Below, in pieces: positions 38,308-51,460 of a stretch of DNA of 64,000 nt. How positions within the stretch are numbered: position 1 is the stretch's first letter; every line of letters begins with the position of its first letter. This DNA is from Ptiloglossa arizonensis. Taxonomy: Eukaryota; Arthropoda; Insecta; Hymenoptera; Colletidae. The position numbers and the translations under genes are program-made. The notes below the pieces were generated by a model. That model had not been told where the DNA came from. It ran no database searches and saw nothing but the letters and a program-made list of their open reading frames with translations. Location of the stretch: the NCBI RefSeq assembly GCF_051014685.1, contig NC_135055.1, forward strand, positions 9,412,001-9,476,000, read 5' to 3'.

Positions 38308-41300
38308 TTACTTCGATTCGTGAAATATTCGATTCATTGAGTCTTCGTCGTCGCGGATAGTCTTTGTTTATCTTCCACCTACAATCGTAGCAACGTGGGC
38401 GTAAAAAAGGACACCTACGTGGTTTTTAAAGACTCGTTGCACAGTGAGGCACGTATCATTAGTAACGCGACAAAAATCGACCGATTTCGATGATAACTAC
38501 ACGCGTAGGAAGATATTCGTTAAGTAGGTAATTTCTTTCGTTTATCTGTGTATCATCGTAGAAACGAATTAACGAAAACAAGTATTTCGATTTTGACTAT
38601 TGACTTATTTTTCTATACAATTATCTCTGTATACGAAAAATGAAAATTCGCAATGTTCTTTCTAATTTTTTATTCAATTTTTACAGTAAATATGCCAAAG
38701 TCTACTAACAGAGGCACTTTGCGAAGTGACAAGACAATGTGTTGTAAGAAACAATTGTATTCATTTATTAGTGGATGAAAATATAAAATAATAGTCGTGT
38801 ATTAAAATTTGGTTTCTTTGTAATTGATTACTGCGGTAGTTTGTACGACAAACATGAAAACGGATCTTATATATTTTCAAAGGTATAATTGTCACTGAAA
38901 TCGGTCAATTATTTTTGGCGTTTCACGAATGAATTCTGACCTCTCCGTTCAGACGAAATCGAAGGAACAATTACGGGAAAAGATTTTCTTTCTCTTGCGT
39001 GTATAGGGTGCGTCTGAAACGTTGTCAGGAAATTTTTAAAACTATTCAACGCCTTGAAATTGCCAAAAGTCTTCGTAAACACGACTGCGTGTTTTTTGTT
39101 TTAGAAATATCACCAACTTTGGTTGTAATACCGATGCATTGTTACGAACACGTTTATATAGTGATTGCAATCGAAAGTATCAAAATGTTTTATAATACAA
39201 TAAACGTCGAAACCGAACGAAATTGTTTTATAAATAAGGTTAGCGGATCAACGTTTATTAAGAGATTGTTAATTTCGAGATACGGCTGGGTTATTAAATT
39301 TCCTAACGTGATTTCAGATATATTCTACACATCGGATAAAACTCTATATATAAAATAACACCTACGTAGATTGCATACGAATCACGAGTTGTACAAAATA
39401 CCGAGCATACCGATTTTGAGCAATGCTTAATCAACAGACGATCACTGGGTATAACAAAATGTTTAGAAAAATACGTGCAACAAAAGCGTAATATTTTTCA
39501 AACTTGTTTTCGGACTACAATACTGTACAATTTATATGAAATATTTTATTTTAGCAAAGTTCGTGTTTAGATGCATTTGATGTAGGACGGGTTTCGGTAA
39601 CAAAATGATATCGATTACAGAGGCGAGTGTAACAAGTTTGTACTGGTGAATACAAAACACTAAATCGATTGAACAAAACGATTGAATTTAAAATAATAGG
39701 TATAGCAAGCAGTTTTTCTTTCAAATTTATTAAATTTCCTCCATATAAAAATACCTATTAGACCGTATCAAAGACTAAAATTATTAAAGGACATCTTTGT
39801 AGCAGAAAAATGGATGCACCGAAATGCGTAAGAATTTTTATCTCTCGGTACGTTAATTGCCCAAGTTCCACGAGAAATGACTACTTTCTTTTTGAATCTG
39901 TGCTTCGCATACCTAAATGTAATTCTTCCAAAGAAAATATAACGGTTTCCATTTTCATGGTGTGCACTTCATCCACTTCAATTAATTTCTTCCAACAAGA
40001 CAACCGTTAATTGGATCCAGGGCAATTTCACTACGTACACGAATCCAATCAGTGCCATGGAGACAAAGAATCGAGTACACATTACGTACCTATATTAAGC
40101 ACGGATTAAGTCGAGGGTTTGTTCGCCACTCCTTTCGTTCCCATAAAAATCATAAATTTTTCACTTTGCCCTTTTCCGTGAAATACCGTTGTTTTGAGCG
40201 GATGCCTAAAAATATCCAGCTGTAATGAAACGCGACTTTCGAAACAGTTCTATCGACGCGCAATTAAATAGCGCGTTGACCTGAAACGTAGAATGAAAAG
40301 GCAACAATACGCACCACGTTCAACGCAACGATGGAAATGGTCCAGGCACGTAAAGGCTGACTCGTAATTTGAAAATTGCTAAAATTCACGATTCATTGAC
40401 AATGGTGGGAGGCTGCCCTAATGGTACGTTCGTTGATACCTATACGTATTAATTCCCTATCTATTCTGTTACGTTATCGCAAAGGTATTCGCGTAATATT
40501 CGTTGTTCCAATCACACGATATTTGTCAAAATTTTTTATAATATCAATAGAACACAAACAATACCATTGAGACAACGATATAGGTAGTTTCTGGTTGTCT
40601 GTAGTCCATGTAATATTACAACTCTGAAATATTGCTCTTAGAGTGGGAACAAAGTCAATTGCTTACTCAAGATCACTGTGGGATAGCTATACTCACTATA
40701 CCGCTAGGTTATCCCATTGCTATTTTTCTAGTATTTTTATGGACAAATTTGTCTCTTATACAGAAAAGCAAATTGTTTTGCCGATTTTTATACAATTGTA
40801 ACGATTGATTCAAATTTTTTTTGCCATGTTATTTCTCTAAATTTGAAATCTTTGTAATGTCATCTATTGGAAAGTGGCAAGTACATGGGATCAGGTTCAT
40901 AAGTTGTTCATTTGTTAACTGCCTGTTTGCCATTAATCTGACAAAGGTGTGAATTCTTTGCAAAAATTAGGTGCGTGGAATTGAATTTGCTAACGTGTTA
41001 CGTTAAGTAATAATTTTGCTCAAAATGATGCAACTAATTTCAATATTACTGATACAATATTCAATATTACTTTCATACTTCTGAAGAGACAGTTTAATAG
41101 TGTCTTAATTATTGCTAATGAAGATCTTGACGGCTTCGTTCGATAGATTTTCCTTTGAATGCAATCGCTGAGTTGATCGACAAGTTCATTTAATTTTCTT
41201 AGCAGAACTCATCGTCCCATTTCTAGTAATAATAATAATAATAGTAATACGTCTTTATCGATCAAGATTGCATACATTGAAAAGGAAATAAAATAATGAT

Positions 41301-41795
41301 TTAGTATTGGAGCAAAGAAAATAAAATTTAGTATATGTCTTAACTTAATTTTTTTAAGTTTACGCAAATAATATCTCATTAGCAGTGCATATATTTTACA
41401 TAATTTTTCGCTATGTTTTGGGTCATTTATATATTACGTTAGCGTGAAAGTTTTCGTCTTAGATGTCGAAAACTTTGAATACACCATTTTTTATATTATC
41501 CATATTTCTTGAATGATTTTCCATTAAGTGAATTTTTTAGAATATGGAATAAATGGAATTTAAATCTAATTTCAATTACTTGAAATAATGTTCAACTAAC
41601 CGAAAACTTATTTGCACAATTAACAATAAAAGAGAAATAGTAGTATTGTTTTACCTTGCGCAGTCCATAGTTTTTTTCAGATGCTATAGTACTTTTGTCA
41701 AGATGTTCTTCAAAATAAAATTGTTTACAAACTATATTCTTCAATTCTGACAACAATTTATAATCCTTTATAAGTGAATTCACGTTTAGCATACC
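38308..41795. other. Gene-free stretch
   Basis: No supported gene. A 119-codon plus-strand frame at 38999-39358 lacks any family resemblance. A short (aat)n run lies at about 41225-41245. Confidence 0.4.
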
Positions 41796-42245
41796 ACGAA
41801 GCCGATGATTATTTTTGTGGTGAGTTTCTCATCAAGGTAGAACTTTCATTTCTGTGAGACGTTAAAATCGCAGTCAAAGTCTAGAAGAGAGATGTGCTAA
41901 AAAGAGTAGTAAAACCCCTGAATATAACTCTCTTTCGAAGATAAAGTTGGATTTTCCAACAAGACTTCGTCCCAGCGTACAAAGCAAAAACAACTTAAAA
42001 GTGGTTACGGAACAATGACTTCAAGTTCATCTCAGCAGAAAACTGGCTCCTGGAGTTGAATCCGCTTGATTATAAACAGTGGCCAGAGCTGGAGATTATG
42101 ACTTGTAAGATTCCTTAGAAAAATTTGGGTAGCTCGAATAACACTCTGACAAAAGTAGCTTCTAAAATAACCATGAAGTCCGTGCGTGCTGTAATAGCCA
42201 ATTAGTCGCGTCGTTTGCAAACCCGTATCACTGTAGAGGTGGTCA
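41796..42245 (+). mobile_element. Decayed IS630/Tc1/mariner transposase C-terminal half
   Basis: From 41948 one frame reads WIFQQDFVPAYKAKTT, stop, KWLRNNDFKFISAENW, LNPLDYKQWPELE, then stop-interrupted KNLGSSNNTLTKVA and VRAVIANW. FQQDxxPAxKAKTT and NPLDYxxW are the second and third catalytic segments of mariner-superfamily transposases, probably a DD37D type with three residues deleted before NPLDY. At least three in-frame stops make it a fossil. The stretch 41796-41947 has weaker matches. Confidence 0.75.
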
Positions 42246-42525
42246 TTTTAAATAATATTACTATTTTTCTTCTCTAATAACAGAGAAACTGTGTAAATGA
42301 ATAACACTATAGATTAAAAATGCATCGTATTTATCATTGCACTCACACGTACTTCTCATCTCTATATTTTCACGTATTATTTTTCATCATCTTTTTGTTT
42401 GTGTTTCATTGGAATATTATTTAATAAAGACAATAAATATAATGTTTAACTTTGCAAAGGAATTTTGTTTTCATTTTCCCTCAATTAATTATAATTATGT
42501 ATTCGAATTATATCACATATGTGTA

Positions 42526-42562
42526 TCTATATATATATATAGATATGTGTGTGTGTGTGTGT
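42526..42562. repeat. (TA)n-(GT)n microsatellite
   Basis: A tatatatata run followed directly by gtgtgtgtgtgtgt. A similar ta/ac compound repeat lies at about 43022-43066. Confidence 0.85.
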
Positions 42563-43084
42563 AATTATTATTCCTTTTTACATATCTTGAATTCCAATTG
42601 TCCATACCGTACATCTATCGTTGCTGTTATTCTATTTTCTAATCCTTTCCTGTTTCTATGTTATCGTTTCTGCTTTCATCATTTTGTTTTTTAAATGTTC
42701 ATAATTTTAATTCTGTTTTCATTGGTTATTATAACTATGTTTATTCCCAAGATGACTTAACGTCATAATAATTGTCCTAATAAAAACGGTACATTTTTTA
42801 AAATGTTGCGACAGGATGAGTTCCCCATATGCCGGCAAACAAAAGTAAAAAGTGAACAATTGAAGTAAAGTTTAACATAAATTGGTCAGAATTCTCGTTA
42901 GATGGATTTATAAAGCGGCTATAACTTTCATCGAAAATAATAGTACCGTGTTCGTGACATACTTTTAACAAAACTTTTAGCAACATTTACAAAAATATCG
43001 ACGTTATTGCTGTCCACAATATCTATATATTTATATATATATATAAATATGTACACACACACATTTGTAGAGACTTACTGTTTC

Positions 43085-43910
43085 ATGCTACTCTCTGCTG
43101 GCAAGCTTTACGACGTGGCCATTTAGAAATATTTATAAAAAGAATTTCGCATGTACCTGTCGTACGAATCGCGATCTTCGTAGGGATTTGATCGACGTTC
43201 GGACGTAACAAGCGATAACGTCGTTTACGTCTTTTGCGTTGGTCCCGTACATTTCTTATAGCAGGACCGTTTAGGTGCAATCAATGTAAACCAACGTTCG
43301 TAGCGCCACGTGAACGTCGATGACCATTCGAATGGCAGCTCTTGGCGCGTACCCTCGCTTTTTGCTGGCCCTGGAGTTGATTTTGTAGAGCGTGTAGATA
43401 CGGGCAGCACGCGAGCGCACGGGCTACGCGCGCTGACCTGGCCTCTGCGTGCGTATGCGTGCACGCGTGTCGATGCCCATGGCTGTATGCGGGAGTGTAC
43501 AAAAGCGGAGTATCGAACGCGCGCGCCTAACCGGTTGAAAAGCGGAGGACACTGTATGAGAGTCGGCCTCGCACACCATCGTGTCGCTGCCGACCGTGCA
43601 CAGAGACACACGTATACAATACACGTGTACGACACACGTATACGACACACGTACACGACACACGTATACGAGATACGTATACGACGCACACGTACGAAAT
43701 CACATGCTCACCCTCTCGTCTTTCACCCTTCTCTCTCTCTCTGTCCCGTTTGTCGCGCGCGTGCCTCTTCCGACGGGGGCGATCATGCACGTCAAGAGTG
43801 AAAACTGTGCCAAACGCTGCGTGAAGCTCCAGAAAAACAAGCTTCCACCAGCTGACCGTTTTCCATTTCGCGACGAGTGCTTCTAACCATCGTGGACAGG
43901 GTTCATCCAC
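43085..43910. other. GC-rich island with overlapping open frames
   Basis: CpG-rich against AT-rich flanks, with CGCG-containing words and long frames on both strands (154 and 163 codons). The frames mirror each other and have no domain, so none is called a gene. It could be an internal promoter or noncoding exon. Confidence 0.35.
43608..43697. repeat. 13-bp tandem repeat, five full units
   Basis: Units acac/gt...acgac recur exactly every 13 bases from 43621 (43621, 43634, 43647, 43660, 43673), with partial units on both sides. Each is a nearly alternating purine-pyrimidine sequence. Confidence 0.92.
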
Positions 43911-44869
43911 TGTTTTCTTCTCTTTCGGACGATACGTTTGGAACTTAAACGGTCAAGGGATTGTGTAATATCCAAGAAGATTTGGATCTTTTTGTCGGTA
44001 ATCCGTACCATTTATGTACGATGCGTTTAACTGCGTTTAGCTAAGTTAATAATGTTTTTTAACTTGAACGGAATAGAAAGAAACATGCTTCTTGTATCGT
44101 TAAAGTTGAAAGCCGCGTGTTACTCCGATCCGGTTGTTTGGTTAATCCATTCTGGTCGTTTTAAGTAGAAAATGATTGTTTTTGTGAGTGTCTAGTCGTT
44201 CCACGTTTGTGTATATTTTAGGAATTTTTATTCAGAAAATCAATTTGTTTCTATTTAATCTATTACGATGTATAAATAAGTTTCGAATATCATTATGAAG
44301 GGACGTTGTATTTAGTACATCAAGTCGACGATAATAAACTTCCAGATTTATAGTTTGATTGAGTTCTAGTAGTACAAATTGGATCATATAATATATAATT
44401 TGCTGAATAGAGATTCTTCTCGAATATCTTCTTTTGTCGTTCGTTTTAGTACCTTAAATTGATCCGTTAACTGTCTTTCTCGAGTATTCTTACAATTTCG
44501 TTGTTGAATTTCCGTTCCTCATTACCAATTATAATGTAGTCAAGAAACAGATTTTGCGCATTCGTTGTATCTGATTAACCGTTACATTGCGGTTTATATT
44601 CATTAAACTAACTAGACTAATATTGATAAATGTATCAGTACTGACGACAGTCTTACCAGGAATTTGTTTATTTTTATACAGCTGTTGCATTTTCATCATT
44701 GTAGAATGAAGAATTTAAATAAATTTCTATTTTCTGTTAGTTTTGGTTATTTTCTAATCGAAGCATGGCTTGGTAGTAATATACGAAAACGAAGGTTATT
44801 CATAGCATAAACATTGTAGACGAAAAATAAAGCATACAAAATATAATGTAATTTTTGGTACAAGAACGT

Positions 44870-45130
44870 CATAATAAATGTTTAAAATGATGACCTTTAG
44901 CTTCGGAACATTTATTAATGCGTTTAATAAATAATTTATGCCAAGATAATAAAGTTTTCTCTTCTGATACTTGGACAGATAGTTGTAATTCGCTCTTTCA
45001 TATTTTCTGGAGCGGTAAGAGGGCCGCGAGATTTCTTTTCTTTAAGGTAATTATGTAAGAAATAATCTGGGGATGTTGGATCATGTGACCTGACCGATTA
45101 GGAAACTCAACTTTGAAAATTATTGAAGTT
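44870..45130 (-). mobile_element. Decayed Tc1/mariner-superfamily transposase C-terminus
   Basis: Minus-strand translation gives DPTSPDYFLHNYLKEKKSRG, LTAPENMKERITTICPSI and then a frame break. SPDYFLxxYLK followed by TPENMKERI is the end of transposases of the same broad superfamily as the 22.9-23.5 kb remnant. No terminal repeats were found; further decayed sequence may extend to about 45.5 kb. Confidence 0.6.
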
Positions 45131-47111
45131 CATGGTGTAGGAGACTTCGTATGGGTGAAACTTATGACATTTTAAAATTTGCTAAACACTTGTTCGAAAT
45201 ATTTTGGAACAACGAGAAATTGAACGAATACTCCTAGATTGTAAGTAACTGCTAACCAAGAAACTTCGTTATTTACATTTGCAGCTATTTTGATCGAATG
45301 TGTCTTGTCTGCACTACTATCTTGGGAGAACTGTTTAACGACACGATAAAATGAACGACGTGGTGGACAATTTCATCTAGAACATCGTAAAGCATACAAA
45401 TTAACGACCTCGTCGATATTTCCATTTTATTAACCATAAATAAAAATCGTTTCAATTTCTCCTATAGCTATTAGTATTCCATATTTAACTCACAATAAAG
45501 TAATAACTGTCTTCTACATTATTTTCATTTTGATCTGTAGCTTTTCGATCAAATTACTAGCTATCGGAAATTGTGAAATGTTACATGGAAAGAAACATGG
45601 AAATTTTTTAGATCCTAGCGTATAATCATTTTGTAAATGTTGCTTTAAATATCTTTAAAAATAGCGTTCTACAATCAAATATTTCAGACACAAGATATGC
45701 ATATTTTTACGTAGAATAGAAATTTCGAAATAAAAAATATATTTTATCACATGTTTGTGATAAAAAAATAAATTGACTTCAAAATGACATTAAAAATGTC
45801 CACGTATTAAGAAACTAGTAATGTTGTTTGAAAAATCTAGGGCATTTTTTTTTTAATTTGTTATCAATGAGATATTTTATTTTGTCGATTTAAATGGGAC
45901 ATCCTGTATATTACTTTATATGTTGTATGTTTATATTTTAGTTACATATTCTGAAGAATAAGAGACCTAGCTTTATGATGAACCAAGATTTAATCAAAAA
46001 TATATATGTATACATAGTATAGCATATACAGCAATGTGTATGGAACTATCCCTTCTAAGTCCTTTGTTAAGGGTGGTTTAAATAATATATAATTTTATAA
46101 AAATTACAAACAACCAAAATTGTATAAGATGAAAAGTATTTTTATGGTTCATTCGTTTGTCTTTATCGTGATATTCGGCGTTTCTTTCGTTCTGTCGGTA
46201 ATTTTATTGCTGAGGTTTTTTAAATATTCGACATACAATTAATCGTTTGGTTCAAATGGAGTTTTTCCATTTTGCGTATTTAGTACAACACCACTGATAA
46301 AATGAGAATTTTTCGAAGAACTTTGAAACGAGTTTCCTTTCTTCTTCGGAACCAATGGAAAATTATTGGCGACACCTTGCAGTCGCAACTTCGAATTCTT
46401 TTTCCATTTTTGTTTTTGCGACTTTCGTGGGCAAGAGACGTGAAATGCCTTCGAATTATCGAGTTTCGCTAGTTACTGATAAAAGTTTTGTCCTGCCCCG
46501 TGATTTTATACGTTTTATTACTAGTTTTCTTATTTTAGTTTTCTTCTTGTTGATAACAATGACAAAGAGGAAGCGAAATCTATTGAAAGAAACGGTTCAA
46601 CAATATTTGTATTTTTTCTTTTGTTGGATTGACAATAATTTATTTCAATTACAACAGAAATTTCTTAACTGTTAAGTTAAGAAATACTAGGTTATATTGT
46701 TTCCACATATAACCAAATCTAATGTTGAAATTAAAAATCGAAGAAAGAATTTAAAAGTTATGAGAAACTTTTCAGGTTCCCTTAATTTTTCAAATGCATT
46801 ATTCGCAATGTAAAAAATTAATGGAACAGATATATTGTATACAGTGACACAAACGAAGTTTGAGAGATCCACCTGACATTTAAAGAAATGAGTACAAGGT
46901 ATGGATTTTGATTACAATTTTGTATTTATTCAATAAGAAAACTAGAACAAAAATATATAAAGAGTAATTATTTTTATAATGATATTTTCCTGCTTTTTGA
47001 AGCAGGGAATTCATCAATAATATTTTCATTATCTAATTGTTGGATGTCATTTTCAATAAATATTATTGGTGGAACGACTAGATGAGTGAAAAGTTGTCGC
47101 ACCTTGTAATT
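45131..47111. other. Gene-free stretch
   Basis: AT-rich, no supported gene. Includes gggacatcctgtatatt at 45897, a word common at insect DNA-transposon ends, and a 106-codon plus frame (46355-46675) with a hydrophobic run but no other support. Confidence 0.35.
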
Positions 47112-47245
47112 TTGTTCAGGAAGTCATTTTGTTTTCCAAAATGAATAATATATAATTTAATAAAATGTTTATACACTCTAAAAAAATCGTGTTTCATTTT
47201 CACAAAAAACAAAAAACGAAATGACTTTCCAAACAACCCAATAAT
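47112..47245 (-). mobile_element. MITE family B, copy 1
   Basis: Inverted ends: ttgttcaggaagtcatttt at about 47112-47132 and, reading from the right end inward on the minus strand, ttgtttggaaagtcatttcg (47239-47220). The central ataaaatgtttatacactct and aaaaaatcgtgtttcatttt are shared with the copy at 57868. Confidence 0.8.
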
Positions 47246-50200
47246 TTTTGAGTACGCGTTCAAGTGCAACAATATCCAGATGCAGCCTGGATCGGGACCA
47301 TATCTTAATTTATGAGTCTCCAAATTGGCGCTGGACACTCATCGCGTCGAGTTTTCCGGGGCTATCGATTTCATTTGGTTTTTCCTTCGTGACAAAAGTA
47401 ACGTCTTCGGGAAAGAGCAGGGTGAAGTCAACGATAGTTCAATTTATAAAAACCAAACCACAATTCCACCCTGAGCGAGTCTTCGTTACGGCGTATCGTT
47501 TGAGCAAGATCAGATCCTTATACAACTTTGTACAAGAATATAACTTTCTTCTATCAGGATCGCTCAAGAGATCTTGAGACGAGTTGATACCACCGTGATC
47601 ATAATAAGATTTCGTACAATATACAAAATACAGTTAAAATTGTATTTTAAGTCGGTTCATCTTCATTCACAATTCATTGTTTCAAAACCTCTCCAACGCC
47701 ATTCATTTAACCGAAGCGTAGTCTTTGGTACGCATAAAAATATCAACTACGCGCACACGCTGCAATCTTTATTGGAACCGGTGCGAACCAGCTTGTTTTT
47801 CTATTGCACACGAAACACCATGAGCTTTTTCCCAGCCATTTGTGCTTTTTTTGCGCATAGAAAAATAACTGAATACGTTGAACGTTCGTGCCGAAAAATC
47901 CTATACTCGGAAATAAAAATATCGGTAAAAGGATGTTTGTTTCTCGGCTAATTTGGTCTTGTTTAAAAACAATGCTGTCTCAAATCGTTGCAATACGTAA
48001 TGTTGATTATAATGTACTCTGATAGGGAACCAATTGAAATTAAATCGAAGCTTTGCATGGCGTTTAAGTTTGCCTAAATTCGAGACTAGTTAAAACTATA
48101 CTACGATTTAAAATTTGTGTAAAAAAGGAATTTATTAGATGTTTTTAACACTTGGTGATTTCTGCTGTGCTTGACTCTTGGAATTATTCGAAATTCCTGT
48201 TGAACCTGAATTTCATTAGTTTCAAATCAGATGAATTTGTAATGTATACGGAAGAAAGATATTGTTGAGGAATATGCTTATATTATAAATAAATGCCGAT
48301 TACTTATCGGCCATGAACGACCTATTTCTATTAATACTTTCACTTGTGCGTTTTGAGTCATCTTTCGAATAATAATTTTGATTTTACTTATTATAGGTTA
48401 CCTAATTGTATTTGTTTTGAAAATAATTTAAAACATACAAAGTTTTACTGCATGGAATAATATCATGTTGCCTGCAATTGTATCCATTTTAACAAACGCT
48501 GTTATATAACGAATAAGAAAACACAAAGTATTATTTAACAAAATTAACTCGATTTTGATATTTCCTCTAACAGTATACCTACAAGAAAATGATTTATACT
48601 ACCTAATGGTCCTCTCTCCCTATCTCTATACCAAACAACTTTTGTTGGGATATTCTTTTGATAACTTTAATCCCTTGTGAGATATTCCACCGTTTTCAGT
48701 TAAAGGGATCACCCTGTGTATACGTAAGTTCCAGCATGTAATGCACATTGAAATAAAATGAACGAATATATACATTTTTTTAAACATAATATAGCTAAAT
48801 TATCGCGATAAGTTTATCGTTGTTTACTCCATATTAAACCATTTATTTTCGAGGTTCAGAAAATTCAAACTTCACCGAAGCTCAAGCGTTGAAACATTCA
48901 TGGTTTTAGCGAACCAAGCGTTGTATGAAATTGTCAACGATGGAAGATTTCTCCAGGGTGATCTTTGAACTTGGGCGTCTAATCATGAAAAAATAGGAAG
49001 CAGGTACATGGTAAATGCATCGGTTAGATCTTTGGGAAACATGTGTTACAGTGCTACAAGGAAGAGCTCCGACTAAATTTCTTCCTACTTGTTTTTCTTT
49101 CTCTTGTAATCCTAGTCTTGTTCCACTTATTTTTATTTGTGCGTACATTTTATATTTAAAGTCTTTTACTTTTTCACCGTTCCTACTACGATCCATTTGC
49201 AACATTTTGTGTCATGTTTTTTATTTGCATAGATATATTCTAATCGTCTCAACCCTCTGTTTTCTATAGTCTGCCTCCCTGATTTTGTAATCGAACTTTA
49301 CAAAGAGATATTAGGGTTGATGCACTTGTTGCACAGTAGTAGTATTATATTATCGTTGATTCTGTTCGAAGTTTCGATGATCGATTTTCCTAATACGTAC
49401 ATGTAGTATTACTCCTTGTTCCTTAATAATTGGGAAGGGCAAATTAAATTAGAATTTGAACTATGAGCGTTTATTTAACGAGATTTTATTGCAACGATTC
49501 ACCTTTTTTGAGAAGAGAAAGGAGTTACTGTATGAGAAGGTTGTAATTTTTCTTGTTTCTCTACGAATAAAAATCGCTTTTAATAGGAATAGTTTAACAA
49601 TAACGAGAGGAGACAATAAATCGGTTATATTGATTTAAGTTACAGCGAATCATTTGTAAAATAGACACAGTGCAGATAAAGGAACTCTTTGTTCCACAAC
49701 ATTTTACAGTTTCTAATTTGATAGAATTTTTTATAATAGGACAAATATTCCGATTACGTATTTAAACACTGATTTGATGGAATTGCTTACATTAAAGTAA
49801 ATATTTCAATTGTTGCAGTTAAGAAATTATTATCTCGTTTCTAATAATACAAACCTCTATATAACACTTTTTTAAACATCACGAACTGATGTACCTTCAA
49901 TAATAAACTGTGCCTTTTAATAAACAACTGTTACATTATTCACTGTGCTATAAGCCTAGCATTAACGTAATATTTTTTTACAAATTATCGATTATGTTTT
50001 ACTTATTTGCAGTTTCAATCCAGATTCTCGTTCATTCAAATGGATACCCATTTCCTGAATACGAAAGTAGTTCTTTTAGTTGGCCAGACTTTTTTCTCCA
50101 GTTACTATCTTTCCCTCTCTCTCTTTGTGCTAGTTTCTGTCAGTGGAAGAATACCTCAAGATTTATAATTAATGTTTCTTAACACATTGTAAGTATTGTG

Positions 50201-51239
50201 CAAATGGATGTGTGATGGATGGTTCAAAGACACCAAAGAGTTCATAGAAATGTATTTCCAAAGCGAGCTAGATCTCGAGTTACAAACTTTTGCACATTTT
50301 TTTAATTCTACTTACTCTAAAAAAAGATGGCTACGTGGTTTAACTGGAATACTACTTACCATGGATTTCTATATATATTGAAAAAAGTCTTGATGAGCTT
50401 CTCAATATATCGATGAAAGAATGTTGCAAAGAAAGTACATTGTAGATTAGTGCGCTAGTATTAAATAAAAATAGAAAAAGTGTATTCATTACGAATACAT
50501 TTTTAACGAATAATCTTATTTCGATTCTTTGTCCTGATACATTGATTTATTGTTTATTAATTACACGAGTATATCTTATTATTCATATTTTTCACGTAGC
50601 TAATAATCGAATAAGTTCAGATTCGAAAACCTATTGGTTACTTGAACGTTAAACAGTTACTTCTAATAATTATTTGCTATTCGATTGATGGAAGGAGTGT
50701 CTATCGAATCATACGTAGCATTTAATACATTAGAGGATCTAATGCAATAATTCTTGTAATTTTATAAAATATTACAATAAAATGCTTCTATCGATCTCGT
50801 AGATAAGGTCCAATTAAACGATCAGAAAGAATTTCTATAGGTATTATACGTATAGAGATCTCAGATGGATGAACAGATTTAATTATTAAACAACTCGTTT
50901 AGCTAATAGTAACAAATTTGTTTAAAGATTAACTAACTACAATACACTGAAATGTAATTTTGATGCTGTTGATTCACTTACAATTTCTAACTCTTCAGCT
51001 TTCTAGCTCATACTCGTTACCCTTTACTCTCAACTCTCTAACATACTTTGTACATCCTCCGAACACTCTCAAGACTTTCTCAAACAGAACTGACTCTCTC
51101 TAAAAAATGCACTGCAACAGACTGCCCTTCTGCACTGCATAATGGTCATCCTTAAGAATCCTCATTGACACCCACCCTCCCATACGTGCGCGTGTAATGC
51201 ATAAAATATGTACGTATTAGGTGCAGTCATTGATTTGGG
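47246..51239. other. Gene-free stretch
   Basis: No supported gene. Plus frames at 47248-47577 and 47574-47951 abut but carry no recognisable domain. A gggatcaccctgtgtata word lies at about 48704. Confidence 0.35.
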
Positions 51240-51460
51240 ACTGTTCGAATATGTAAGTATTGGAACATCGTATTACTATTGAAGTATTTGAATATTGGAA
51301 TATATTTATTCGAATATTTGAGCACTCAAATATCAGTATTCGAATATGTAGTATTCGAATATTGTTATTCGAGGCTTATCATTCAAATAATAAAACAGTA
51401 CTCTATTTAAATATTACGAATATTTAGATACTTGATTAGTTCACAAAATATTCGAATACA
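51240..51460. repeat. Cluster of TATTCGAATA-like palindromes with a hairpin
   Basis: Variants of attcgaata occur at about 51245, 51309, 51338, 51352 and 51447, and 51314-51333 is a perfect 9-bp stem with a 2-base loop (atatttgag/ctcaaatat). Irregular spacing, so not a tandem array. Confidence 0.7.

Noticed and set aside
43225..43801. 154- and 163-codon frames on opposite strands
   Set aside because: Mirror-image frames generated by GC-rich and 13-bp tandem repeat sequence (repetitive YTC/RIR patterns).
46355..46675. 106-codon frame with a hydrophobic segment
   Set aside because: Single hydrophobic run in AT-rich DNA is expected by chance (Phe/Ile/Leu codons); no supporting signal.
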